A stretch of DNA of 17,101 nucleotides from the NCBI RefSeq assembly GCF_900541275.1, contig NZ_UQJH01000025.1, positions 1 through 17,101 of the forward strand. The letters run 5' to 3'. Shown here in pieces: positions 1-6,827 of the stretch; within the stretch, counting starts at the first letter, position 1, and the number at the start of each line of letters is the position of its first letter. Under the pieces are notes generated by a model, which had not been told where the DNA came from, did no database searches, and saw nothing but the letters and a program-made list of their open reading frames with translations. A program made the position numbers and the translations under genes. Origin of the DNA: an uncultured Porphyromonas sp. (lineage in GTDB: Bacteria > Bacteroidota > Bacteroidia > Bacteroidales > Porphyromonadaceae).

Positions 1-171
1 CAAACCCCCTTTCACCATCCTCCCCCTCCCAGCACATCAAAATGCGAATTAGCCCATTGAAGGGTATGGTTAAGCGCACACCTTGAAGAACAAAAGAGCG
101 TTAGCCAAAGGCTTACAAACACAAATTATTGTCAAATATGGGGTAAATTGCAATCTTCAGTGGGCAAAGGC

Positions 172-202
172 TTGCATGGTTCGGATAAAGTCCCTACCTT
201 TG
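172..202 (+). promoter_or_regulatory. Bacteroidetes-type promoter of tandem sRNA copy 1
   Basis: TTG at 172-174 is separated by 20 nt from TAccTTTG at 195-202. This matches the -33 TTG / -7 TAnnTTTG architecture of the primary sigma factor in Bacteroidetes. Transcription should begin a few bases downstream, near 206-208. An equally spaced promoter recurs 247 bp downstream. Confidence 0.7.
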
Positions 203-205
203 CAT

Positions 206-328
206 CGTGGTTTTTTCATAATAGTATTAGATTAAAGGTTAAGGTAAGAACAGAGCTGTCGTGAGACAGCTTTTTCTTGAAAGGTCACGAGTCACCTCAT
301 TCTGGAGGCGACTCGTTTCTTTTTTTCT
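206..328 (+). ncRNA. Candidate small RNA, tandem copy 1
   Basis: The unit follows a good promoter, has no open frame with a plausible start on this strand, and ends in a strong intrinsic terminator. The 5' part (to 249) is AT-rich and apparently unpaired. Then comes hairpin 1 (252-273), whose stem AGCTGTC/GACAGCT is closed by the loop GTGA, a GNRA tetraloop, and runs into TTTTTC. Hairpin 2 (287-316) has 12-nt arms with one A/C mismatch and the loop ATTCTG, followed by a T-run to about 328. Positions 183-249 match 430-496 in copy 2 at 66 of 67 bases, while the hairpin-2 arms differ in sequence but keep their pairing. Expected transcript is about 120 nt, with a possible 70-nt form ending at hairpin 1. 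No known RNA family is recognised; both ends are approximate. Confidence 0.6.
287..328 (+). terminator. Intrinsic terminator of sRNA copy 1
   Basis: Arms 287-298 and 305-316 (ACGAGTCaCCTC / GAGGcGACTCGT) pair with one mismatch around a 6-nt loop. A long T-rich tract follows on the + strand. Confidence 0.75.
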
Positions 329-418
329 ACAGGTATAGGGACGCCCACTAAGCGTGACCGGGAGCTGTATCAGTGGAAGGGAGCGAAGGCAAATGGATAA
401 GAAATCCAAGTCTCGCAC

Positions 419-449
419 TTGCATATATGGGATAAAGTCTCTACCTTTG
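419..449 (+). promoter_or_regulatory. Bacteroidetes-type promoter of tandem sRNA copy 2
   Basis: TTG at 419-421, a 20-nt spacer, then TAccTTTG at 442-449: the same spacing as copy 1. The 13 spacer bases next to the -7 element are conserved between copies except one; the upstream part of the spacer is not. Confidence 0.7.
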
Positions 450-452
450 CAT

Positions 453-583
453 CGTGGTTTTTTCATAATAGTATTAGATTAAAGGTTAAGGTAAGAGCTG
501 AGCTGTCGGGAGACAGTTTTCTCTTGAAAGATCTCGGGTCGCTTCGTACACTTGTACGGTAGTTGACTCGTTTCTTTTTTTTG
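453..583 (+). ncRNA. Candidate small RNA, tandem copy 2
   Basis: Second unit of the direct repeat. Its first 40 or so transcribed bases are the same as in copy 1. Hairpin 1 (500-519) keeps the CTGTC/GACAG stem with loop GGGA, again a GNRA tetraloop; a G-C pair of copy 1 becomes G-T here (502/517). Hairpin 2 (535-570) has largely different bases but still pairs: CGGGTC with GACTCG outside and CGTAC-ACTT-GTACG at the tip, then a T-run 571-582. Kept structure with changed sequence argues for a functional RNA rather than a chance repeat. It ends about 50 bp before the terminator of the convergent ribBA gene. Function unknown. Confidence 0.6.
535..583 (+). terminator. Intrinsic terminator of sRNA copy 2
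   Basis: Outer stem 535-540/565-570, inner perfect stem 545-549/554-558 with loop ACTT, followed by TTTCTTTTTTTT at 571-582. Confidence 0.75.
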
Positions 584-631
584 ACTAACAACAGGCAGTT
601 AGATGTTAGACTGCACGTTATACATAACAAT

Positions 632-664
632 GAGCCCCGAGCGAAGTGATTCGACTCGGGGCTC
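632..664 (-). terminator. Terminator downstream of ribBA
   Basis: GAGCCCCGAG (632-641) pairs perfectly with CTCGGGGCTC (655-664); the inner GAA/TTC extends the stem past a bulged A. It lies 31 bp beyond the ribBA stop. The minus-strand tail (ATTGTTATGTATAA) is only moderately T-rich. Confidence 0.7.
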
Positions 665-695
665 TTCTGTCCTAATAGGACCTCTGTGTGGAGGC

Positions 696-1913
696 TTAGA
701 CCTCGTGGAGGTCCTGTCCCATCTTCTCTTTCTTGGTACGGAGGTAGCGCTCGTTGTACTTATTGGGTGCGATCTCGATCGGGACGTGCTCCACCACTTC
801 GAGGCCGTAGCTCTCGAGACCGATCCGCTTGACGGGGTTATTGGTCATGAGGCGCATCTTACGGATGCCGAGCTTCTTGAGTATCTCAGCACCGACACCA
901 TAGTCCCGCTCATCGGGTCGATGACCGAGGTGGACATTGGCCTCGACGGTGTCCATCCCCTCCTCCTGGAGCTTGTAGGCGTGGATCTTGTCCATGAGCC
1001 CGATGCCACGGCCCTCTTGATTGAGGTAGACGATGGCTCCACGGCCCTCATGCTCCACCAGCTCCATAGCCTTGTGCAGCTGCTCGCCACACTCGCAGCG
1101 GAGGGAGCCGAAGATGTCCCCCGTGGCGCAGCTGCTGTGGACGCGAACCAGCACCGGAGCACCATCCGAGACTTCACCCTTGACGAGCGCGACGTGCTCT
1201 AGGCCATTGCTGAGCTGACGGAAGGGGATGATGCGGAAGTCGCCATACTTCGTCGGCAACTTTGCTTCTACACCCTCCTCCACGAGGCTCTCACTATTCA
1301 TCCGATACTTGATCAGGTCAGCGATAGTGATGATCTTAAGCCCATGCTCCTTGGCAAAAACGAGGAGCTGAGGGAGACGAGCCATGGTGCCGTCTTCATT
1401 GACAATCTCGATGAGACAGCCCACGGGGCGAAGTCCGGCGAGACGACAAAGGTCTACCGTAGCCTCGGTGTGCCCAGCACGGATAAGGACGCCCTCATTG
1501 CGAGCGCGGAGGGGATTGACGTGACCAGGACGGGCGAGATCATCGGGGCGAAGTGAGGGATCGGCAAGGGCACGGATCGTAGCGGCGCGGTCCGACATGG
1601 AGACACCTGTGGTGACCCCATGACCGAGTAGGTCCACGGTGACGGTGAAGGGGGTGCCGAGGGGGGACGAATTGTCTACCACCTGCATCGGCAGCTCCAG
1701 CTCACCGCAGCGCTGAGCCGTCATAGGGGTACAGAGCACGCCACGACCGTAGCGCATCATGAAATTGATGATCTCCGGGGTCATCATCTCGGCAGCGCCG
1801 ATGAGGTCTCCCTCATTCTCCCGGTCCTCATCATCGACCACGATGATGAGCTTGCCTTGGCGCAGGTCCTCGAGCGCCTCGTCGATGGTATTGAGATTGA
1901 TCTTTTCGTCCAT
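696..1913 (-). CDS. ribBA: Bifunctional 3,4-dihydroxy-2-butanone-4-phosphate synthase / GTP cyclohydrolase II (RibBA)
   Basis: Makes both precursors of riboflavin in the cytoplasm: DHBP from ribulose 5-phosphate (N-terminal half) and the pyrimidine precursor from GTP (C-terminal half). The 405-residue length is normal for the fused enzyme. Residues 1-205 are the DHBP synthase domain, with the acidic VDDEDRENEGD motif at 26-36 and RAGHTEATVDL near 145-155. Residues 207-400 are GTP cyclohydrolase II, with zinc ligands C262, C273 and C275 (SSCATGDIFGSLRCECG), NQEGRGIGL at 298-306 and DERDYGVGAEIL at 334-345. No key motif is missing. The ATG lies 9 bp after the stop of the permease gene, so the two are almost certainly cotranscribed; the pairing has no obvious biochemical reason. 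No FMN riboswitch is seen in front. Confidence 0.97.
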   Translation of the reverse strand: MDEKINLNTIDEALEDLRQGKLIIVVDDEDRENEGDLIGAAEMMTPEIINFMMRYGRGVLCTPMTAQRCGELELPMQVVDNSSPLGTPFTVTVDLLGHGVTTGVSMSDRAATIRALADPSLRPDDLARPGHVNPLRARNEGVLIRAGHTEATVDLCRLAGLRPVGCLIEIVNEDGTMARLPQLLVFAKEHGLKIITIADLIKYRMNSESLVEEGVEAKLPTKYGDFRIIPFRQLSNGLEHVALVKGEVSDGAPVLVRVHSSCATGDIFGSLRCECGEQLHKAMELVEHEGRGAIVYLNQEGRGIGLMDKIHAYKLQEEGMDTVEANVHLGHRPDERDYGVGAEILKKLGIRKMRLMTNNPVKRIGLESYGLEVVEHVPIEIAPNKYNERYLRTKKEKMGQDLHEV

Positions 1914-1922
1914 ATCTATTAT

Positions 1923-3935
1923 TTAGTTTGATTTACGATGTTCGGTGATGCGGGCAATCTCACCACGCACCTTATTATTATTGTCCCGGACGTGCTTGCA
2001 CTCACGCCGGAAGGCTATGTATCTGATCTGGTAGTAAGCGTAGACGAGAAGCCCGAGGGGGAAGAGGATCATCAGTGCGATCCGCAGCCATCGCTCCCGT
2101 GGCTTACGCACGTTTGCCAGCTCCTCGAGGTCGGGGTAGCCGCTGAGACGGTGCACGAGGAGGATATCCTCCCCGCGACCGAGATTGTCAACGATATCAT
2201 CAAGCGCTTTAGCGAGCTCTCTCTGCAGATGCTGCTGCGTGGGGCGGGTGAAGAAGCCGAAGTACCCTACCGAGGACTGGTGGATGAAGCGGTCTGCCAA
2301 CTCATCCGCCCGGTCGATATCCCGTGTGGCAAGTGCGTAGTCGGGGACACCCTCTGCCGCCACCGCTCCCACCTTGCGCACCGGCTCGATGCCCATAAAG
2401 TGGTGAAACGAATTGACTATGATGTCGACATTGAAGCGCATACTATCCTGCGTGGCGAGGTAGGTGAGCAGGAGACCGGCAGGAAAGAGAACCATATTGG
2501 GCAGCCAAATGCCACTCCATAGGATCCAGCGACTCTCATTAACCATCTTCACTCCGGTCGTCTCAAGGATGTAGAAGACGATGAAGCAAAAGATCGCCAC
2601 GATGAAGGGAACTCCGATACCGCCCTTCCGGATCAGCGCACCAAGAGGCGCCCCGATGAGGAAAAAGACGATCACAGCGACCGGGTAGGTATACTTTCGC
2701 CAAAACTCGAAGTCGTTTTTCCGGATCAGGCTCTCCGTCTCCTCCTGGTCCATATTATTGAAGTAGTAGGAGCTGACGTCGGCATTGAGCTTCTGTGTGG
2801 CCGCGTTGTATATCGTCTGTAGCTGGGAGTACCCGAGAGCCCGCAGGTCTGCGTCGAGATCTCTCCTTGTGGGTGCAGGGGTCTCTGCCTCCTTAGCACT
2901 CTCTTTCGCCACCGCATGTCCCACAGCCCCACCGACTGCCGCCCCGGGAGCGACTCCGGCGACAGGAGCCATCTCCTCGATGAGAGCTTCTCGTGAGGAG
3001 CGAGCGACAGAGTGAGCATCGCCCTGCATCACCGGTCGAGCAGCCGTCGCCCGGATCAGCTCCCTATTGACCTGAGCCATCGAGTCGCGCACAACGGTGA
3101 GGGAGTCGACATAGGCGCGTAGCTGGCGGGCATTCTTGCCGACAAACTGGCTACTCAGCGCCCCCTCATCGACCATATAGAGGCTGTCATCGAAGTGCAT
3201 GATTACCTCCTTGGAGGAGAATTGCTCCCTCAGGAATGGGCGCTGGACATTCCCTCCATAGTCGCTCGACTCTGAGGGGCGGAGATTGCGGAAGGACTCG
3301 CCATGGTACGCCTCCAGCACCATCTCCTGACCATCGTTGACCGAGTAGAGGTAGCCACTGTCAGCGAGGACTATCGTGGCATTTTGCGGTCCCTCGGAGT
3401 GATCGTAGATCATCAGGTCGTAGAGCGTCTTCGTCTTCGGGTCCTTACGCGTGATATATATAGAGTAGCCGGGGATGTCCTGCGTAAAGCTCCCCTCCGG
3501 TATCGCCAGCTCGGGCGACTTATTCTTGATCGAGAAGTAGTACTGCCAGAAGCGAACCTGACTGGTGATCATCCAGTCGTTTTGGAACCAATAGAGCCCT
3601 CCCGCCAGCAGTATGGAGAGACCGAGGAGAGGCCGCATGATCCTTGTGAAGGGGATGCCCGCAGTCTTCATCGACAGCAGTTCCATCCGCTCACTGAGGT
3701 TGCCAAAGGTCATCAGCCCCGCCAGCAGCACCCCCAGCACCAGAGCCATCGGGGCCACCGTCATCGCGGAGTAGAACATCAGCTTGAGGAGTACCCAAGT
3801 GTCCACCCCTTTGCCGACAATATCCCCGACAAAGCGCCAGAGGAGCTGCATCACAAGGATAAACCATGCGACGGCAGTGCTCCCGAGGAGCAAGGGGACG
3901 AAAGTCCGGAGGACGTAGAGGTCTAATTTCTTCAC
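1923..3935 (-). CDS. LptF/LptG (YjgP/YjgQ) family permease, large Bacteroidetes form
   Basis: Inner-membrane subunit of the type that, with LptB, drives lipopolysaccharide transport through the LptC-A-D bridge. Numbered from the GTG at 3959: membrane segments near 19-44, 53-82, 105-125, 424-444, 450-467 and 475-501 surround a periplasmic region of about 290 residues, matching the six-segment LptF/G plan. The periplasmic part has an Ala/Gly/Pro-rich stretch at 331-363. An added C-terminal part (505-678) with a seventh hydrophobic segment (624-647) follows; E. coli LptF/G are about 360 residues. The open frame begins at GTG 3959, but TAccTTTG occupies 3961-3968, so the transcript should start downstream of that codon. 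I therefore choose the GTG at 3935, giving 670 residues and a KKLDLYVLR N-terminus. F versus G cannot be decided. Operon with ribBA. Confidence 0.9.
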   Translation of the reverse strand: MKKLDLYVLRTFVPLLLGSTAVAWFILVMQLLWRFVGDIVGKGVDTWVLLKLMFYSAMTVAPMALVLGVLLAGLMTFGNLSERMELLSMKTAGIPFTRIMRPLLGLSILLAGGLYWFQNDWMITSQVRFWQYYFSIKNKSPELAIPEGSFTQDIPGYSIYITRKDPKTKTLYDLMIYDHSEGPQNATIVLADSGYLYSVNDGQEMVLEAYHGESFRNLRPSESSDYGGNVQRPFLREQFSSKEVIMHFDDSLYMVDEGALSSQFVGKNARQLRAYVDSLTVVRDSMAQVNRELIRATAARPVMQGDAHSVARSSREALIEEMAPVAGVAPGAAVGGAVGHAVAKESAKEAETPAPTRRDLDADLRALGYSQLQTIYNAATQKLNADVSSYYFNNMDQEETESLIRKNDFEFWRKYTYPVAVIVFFLIGAPLGALIRKGGIGVPFIVAIFCFIVFYILETTGVKMVNESRWILWSGIWLPNMVLFPAGLLLTYLATQDSMRFNVDIIVNSFHHFMGIEPVRKVGAVAAEGVPDYALATRDIDRADELADRFIHQSSVGYFGFFTRPTQQHLQRELAKALDDIVDNLGRGEDILLVHRLSGYPDLEELANVRKPRERWLRIALMILFPLGLLVYAYYQIRYIAFRRECKHVRDNNNKVRGEIARITEHRKSN

Positions 3936-3960
3936 AGTCAGAGGACCGCTTACGGTCACG

Positions 3961-3968
3961 CAAAGGTA
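3961..3968 (-). promoter_or_regulatory. Promoter -7 element of the permease-ribBA operon
   Basis: On the minus strand TTGCTACCTTTGCG contains an exact TAnnTTTG. No TTG is found at the expected -33 distance, so the upstream half is weak. The element ends 1 nt before the first possible GTG start, which decides the start choice. Confidence 0.6.
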
Positions 3969-4007
3969 GCAAGAAATCCCCTCTTATCCCCTTACTGTAG
4001 CGCCTGT

Positions 4008-4349
4008 CCGGAGGGGTGATGCCTTAGGGAACCGACAGACCCGGGTCTTACTGCATCCGTAGGGGATGCCCTCTCCATCGCATCGGCTGAGCTACAAAGT
4101 GGAGAAGACCGATGTATGCACGCAATCATCGATGTCCGCCCCCTTGCCGGTCACCGATGCTGCACTTATTACCGGGATCAGCCATAACTACTACCTGCAT
4201 TAGTGCCGACTAAGACTGATATAAGTCTGAGGGTCGCACCCTGTGGTCTTCATACGTCTTCCCTTCGCCTGTCGATCGGCTCACCGGAAGGTCGGCTTTG
4301 CGACAGACTTTACTTATCGTCTCGTTTTATGCATTTCTTGAGTAATAAG
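4008..4349. other. Intergenic region between divergent operons, no gene seen
   Basis: About 340 bp separate the permease and dcu promoters. It carries a perfect 12-bp palindrome AGACCCGGGTCT at 4037-4048, a GCATC/GATGC stem at 4053-4069 and a small AGACT/AGTCT stem at 4211-4226. I cannot assign any of these; the palindrome could be an operator or part of a structured leader. Confidence 0.4.
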
Positions 4350-4357
4350 TACATTTG
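4325..4357 (+). promoter_or_regulatory. Promoter of the dcu-asparaginase-porin operon
   Basis: TAcaTTTG at 4350-4357 is an exact -7 match. The T-rich TTTTA near 4325-4329 is at -33 distance but is not a canonical TTG. The start of transcription would be near 4363, leaving a leader of about 48 nt before the chosen ATG. Confidence 0.55.
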
Positions 4358-4410
4358 TGGTATCAATGCTGACGGGACAGCACGCCGGCAAACCCATAAA
4401 ACTACACGAT

Positions 4411-5730
4411 ATGTTGCTTATACAGCTACTCTTCATCCTGGTTGCCATCGTTGTCGGTGCCCGCCTTGGCGGCATCGGCCTCGGTGTGACAGGAGGTATA
4501 GGACTGGCGATACTGGTCTTCGGATTTGGTCTGATGCCCACCTCGCCGCCTATCGATGTGATGCTTATGATCGCCGCAGTGATCTCTGCGGTCTCCTGTA
4601 TGCAGGCTGCGGGAGGTCTGGACTATCTCGTCAAGGTGGCAGAGAAGTTTCTCCGTCGTCATCCGGATAAGATCACGATCTACAGCCCCTTTGTTTGCTA
4701 CCTATTCACCTTCCTTGCCGGTACCGGTCATGGGGTCTACTCCCTCCTGCCTGTGATATCCGAGGTGGCGCGGGAGACGAAGATCCGTCCTGAGCGACCG
4801 CTCTCCATCTCCGTCATCGCCTCACAGCAGGCGATCACCGCCAGCCCTATATCGGCGGCGACGGTGGCGCTTCTCGCCCTCCTCACCCCGGCGGGCATCA
4901 GCCTGATCGACATCCTCAAGGTGAGTATCCCCGCTACTCTACTGGGCGTCTTTGTGGGAGCGCTGACCTGCCTCCATAAGGGGAAAGAGCTGGAGGAGGA
5001 CCCCGAGTACCTCCGCCGTATGAGCGAGGGACTGATAGAGCCCTCTCGTCTCTCCCAGATGGATCCTAATGCGAAGACCCCCTTTAAGGCTCGCCTCAGC
5101 GTGATACTCTTCCTCGTATCGGTGGTCGCGATTGTCCTCCTGGGCTCCATCCCCGCCCTGAGACCGGACTTCGTCATCGATGGCACGACGGTGAAGCTCG
5201 GCATGCCGGAGGCCATTGAGATGATCATGCTCAGCACCGCCGCCATCATCCTCCTCGCCACCAAGACCGACGGGATCAAGGCGACGAAGGGATCGGTATT
5301 CAATGCCGGTATGCAGGCGGTGATAGCCATCTTCGGTATCGCCTGGATGGGGGATACCTTTATCAATGGTAATATCGGCGTGATCACCGCCAGCCTGCAG
5401 GATGTAGTGACGAGGATGCCGTGGCTCTTCGGGCTCGCCCTCTTCTTTATGAGCATCCTGCTCTTCAGCCAGGCGGCGACGATCCGCGCGGTGGCTCCGC
5501 TGGGCATCGCCCTCGGCATCTCACCGATGCTGCTGATAGCGCTCTTCCCTGCCGTCAATGGCTACTTCTTTCTCCCCAATTACCCGACCGTGGTGGCGGC
5601 GATCAACTTCGACAGCACTGGGACGACGAAGATTGGGAAATTCCTACTGAATCACTCCTTTATGGTACCCGGGCTGGTGGCGACAGGTGTCGCCATTGCC
5701 ATAGGCTTGCTACTCATACAGATCTATTAA
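4411..5730 (+). CDS. Anaerobic C4-dicarboxylate transporter, DcuA/DcuB family
   Basis: Inner-membrane carrier that exchanges or takes up fumarate, malate, aspartate and succinate during anaerobic growth. The 439 residues form a multi-spanning hydrophobic protein with family segments in order: GARLGGIGLGVTGG near the start, GTGHGVYSLLPVI, ASQQAITASPISAA, SQAATIRAVAPLGIALG, FPAVNGYFFLPNYPT and FDSTGTTKIGKFLLNHSF near the end. DcuA and DcuB are about 433-446 residues long. The frame is open back to a GTG at 4357, but that codon lies in the promoter and adds a non-hydrophobic 18-residue tail, so ATG 4411 (MLLIQLLF) is chosen. First gene of a three-gene operon; the asparaginase begins 26 bp after its stop, suggesting aspartate is a main substrate. 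A versus B subtype not resolved. Confidence 0.93.
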   Translation: MLLIQLLFILVAIVVGARLGGIGLGVTGGIGLAILVFGFGLMPTSPPIDVMLMIAAVISAVSCMQAAGGLDYLVKVAEKFLRRHPDKITIYSPFVCYLFTFLAGTGHGVYSLLPVISEVARETKIRPERPLSISVIASQQAITASPISAATVALLALLTPAGISLIDILKVSIPATLLGVFVGALTCLHKGKELEEDPEYLRRMSEGLIEPSRLSQMDPNAKTPFKARLSVILFLVSVVAIVLLGSIPALRPDFVIDGTTVKLGMPEAIEMIMLSTAAIILLATKTDGIKATKGSVFNAGMQAVIAIFGIAWMGDTFINGNIGVITASLQDVVTRMPWLFGLALFFMSILLFSQAATIRAVAPLGIALGISPMLLIALFPAVNGYFFLPNYPTVVAAINFDSTGTTKIGKFLLNHSFMVPGLVATGVAIAIGLLLIQIY

Positions 5731-5756
5731 TACCCCCTTTACACAAACTCAAAGTT

Positions 5757-6815
5757 ATGAAACAACTTACTACACGTCTGGGTCTCCTCGCACTGATGAC
5801 GACCCTCTGCATGGCTGCGATGGCGCAGAAGCCTCATGTCCACATCCTCGCCACCGGTGGCACGATCGCCGGTGCAGGTACCTCCGCCACCGGTAGCAAC
5901 TACACCGCCGGCCAGGTAGCCATCGGCACACTCCTCGATGCGGTGCCTGAGGTCAATGACGTCGCCGAGGTGACCGGTGAGCAGATCGTCAACATCGGCT
6001 CACAGGATATGACTGACGATGTATGGCTGACGCTCTCCAAGAGGATCAATGAGATCTTTGAGAATAACGAGGCTGACGCCATCGTCATCACTCACGGAAC
6101 AGACACCATGGAGGAGACTGCCTTCTGGCTCAGCCTGACGGTGAAGAGCAAGCGCCCTGTCGTCCTCGTCGGTGCTATGCGCTCCTCTACCGCTATGAGC
6201 GCTGATGGTCCGCTCAATCTCTACAACGCTGTCGTCGCAGCAGCCGACAAGGCCTCTGCCGACAAGGGCGTCATGGTCGCTATGAATGGTCTCCTGATCC
6301 CGGGTCAGATCGTCTCAAAGACCAATACCACCTCCGTAGAGACCTTCCAGGCCGCCACCGGTGGTCCCATCGGCTACGTCTTCGGTGGCAAGGTGTACTA
6401 CAATATGAGCTACGGTCTGACCGCACAGCGCATTGTCTTCGACGTAAGCAACCTGACAAAGCTCCCCAAGGTGGGCATCGTCTATGCCTACTCCAATATC
6501 GAGGCAGACATGCTTGACCCGATCCTCAATGGTGGCTACAAGGGCGTGATCCACGCCGGTCTCGGCAATGGTAACATCCACAAGAATGTCTTCCCCGTCC
6601 TGGAGAAGGCTCGCCAGCAGGGGATCCTCGTAGTCCGCTCCTCCCGCGTCCCGACCGGCAATACCACTCTCGACGCTGAGGTAGACGACAATAAGTACGA
6701 GTTCATCGCCTCTCAGTCTCTCAGTCCCCAGAAGGCCCGCATCCTCCTGATGCTCTCCCTGACGACAACGACCGACTGGCAGCAGATCCAGAAGTACTTC
6801 AATCTCTTCATGTAA
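5757..6815 (+). CDS. ansB: Type II (periplasmic) L-asparaginase
   Basis: Hydrolyses L-asparagine to L-aspartate and ammonia. The 352-residue precursor starts with a signal peptide (MKQLTTRLGL, then a hydrophobic core ending AMA before Q24), placing the enzyme in the periplasm. All catalytic positions of the E. coli AnsB family are visible: T36 in ATGGTIAG, Y49 in SNYTAGQ, T115-D116 in ITHGTDTMEET and K188 in SKTNTTSVETF. The frame is open far upstream into the dcu gene; ATG 5757 is chosen because it yields a proper signal peptide and the usual length. It follows dcu by 26 bp and precedes the porin by 12 bp. The product aspartate is a plausible substrate for the neighbouring Dcu carrier and, after conversion to fumarate, for anaerobic respiration. 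Confidence 0.95.
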   Translation: MKQLTTRLGLLALMTTLCMAAMAQKPHVHILATGGTIAGAGTSATGSNYTAGQVAIGTLLDAVPEVNDVAEVTGEQIVNIGSQDMTDDVWLTLSKRINEIFENNEADAIVITHGTDTMEETAFWLSLTVKSKRPVVLVGAMRSSTAMSADGPLNLYNAVVAAADKASADKGVMVAMNGLLIPGQIVSKTNTTSVETFQAATGGPIGYVFGGKVYYNMSYGLTAQRIVFDVSNLTKLPKVGIVYAYSNIEADMLDPILNGGYKGVIHAGLGNGNIHKNVFPVLEKARQQGILVVRSSRVPTGNTTLDAEVDDNKYEFIASQSLSPQKARILLMLSLTTTTDWQQIQKYFNLFM

Positions 6816-6827
6816 TCTCCCCCGCCT

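Noticed and set aside
239..466. 75-residue open frame on the minus strand across the sRNA repeats
   Set aside because: It runs through a promoter and terminator hairpins of the + strand and has no family resemblance.
603..1202. 199-residue open frame on the + strand opposite ribBA
   Set aside because: It is a mirror frame of a complete ribBA gene and has no recognisable domain.
4028..4098. tRNA-like sequence on the minus strand (GTAGCTCAG, and a GCATC/GATGC stem with a 7-nt loop)
   Set aside because: The loop lacks the invariant T33, the D-loop is too long, no T-arm with a TTC loop pairs, and no acceptor stem can be drawn.
4357..4410. N-terminal extension of the Dcu transporter from GTG 4357
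   Set aside because: The GTG is the last base-step of the TAcaTTTG promoter element and the added 18 residues are unlike the family.
5421..5756. N-terminal extension of the asparaginase frame
   Set aside because: It overlaps the dcu gene in another frame; ATG 5757 gives a clean signal peptide and the family length.
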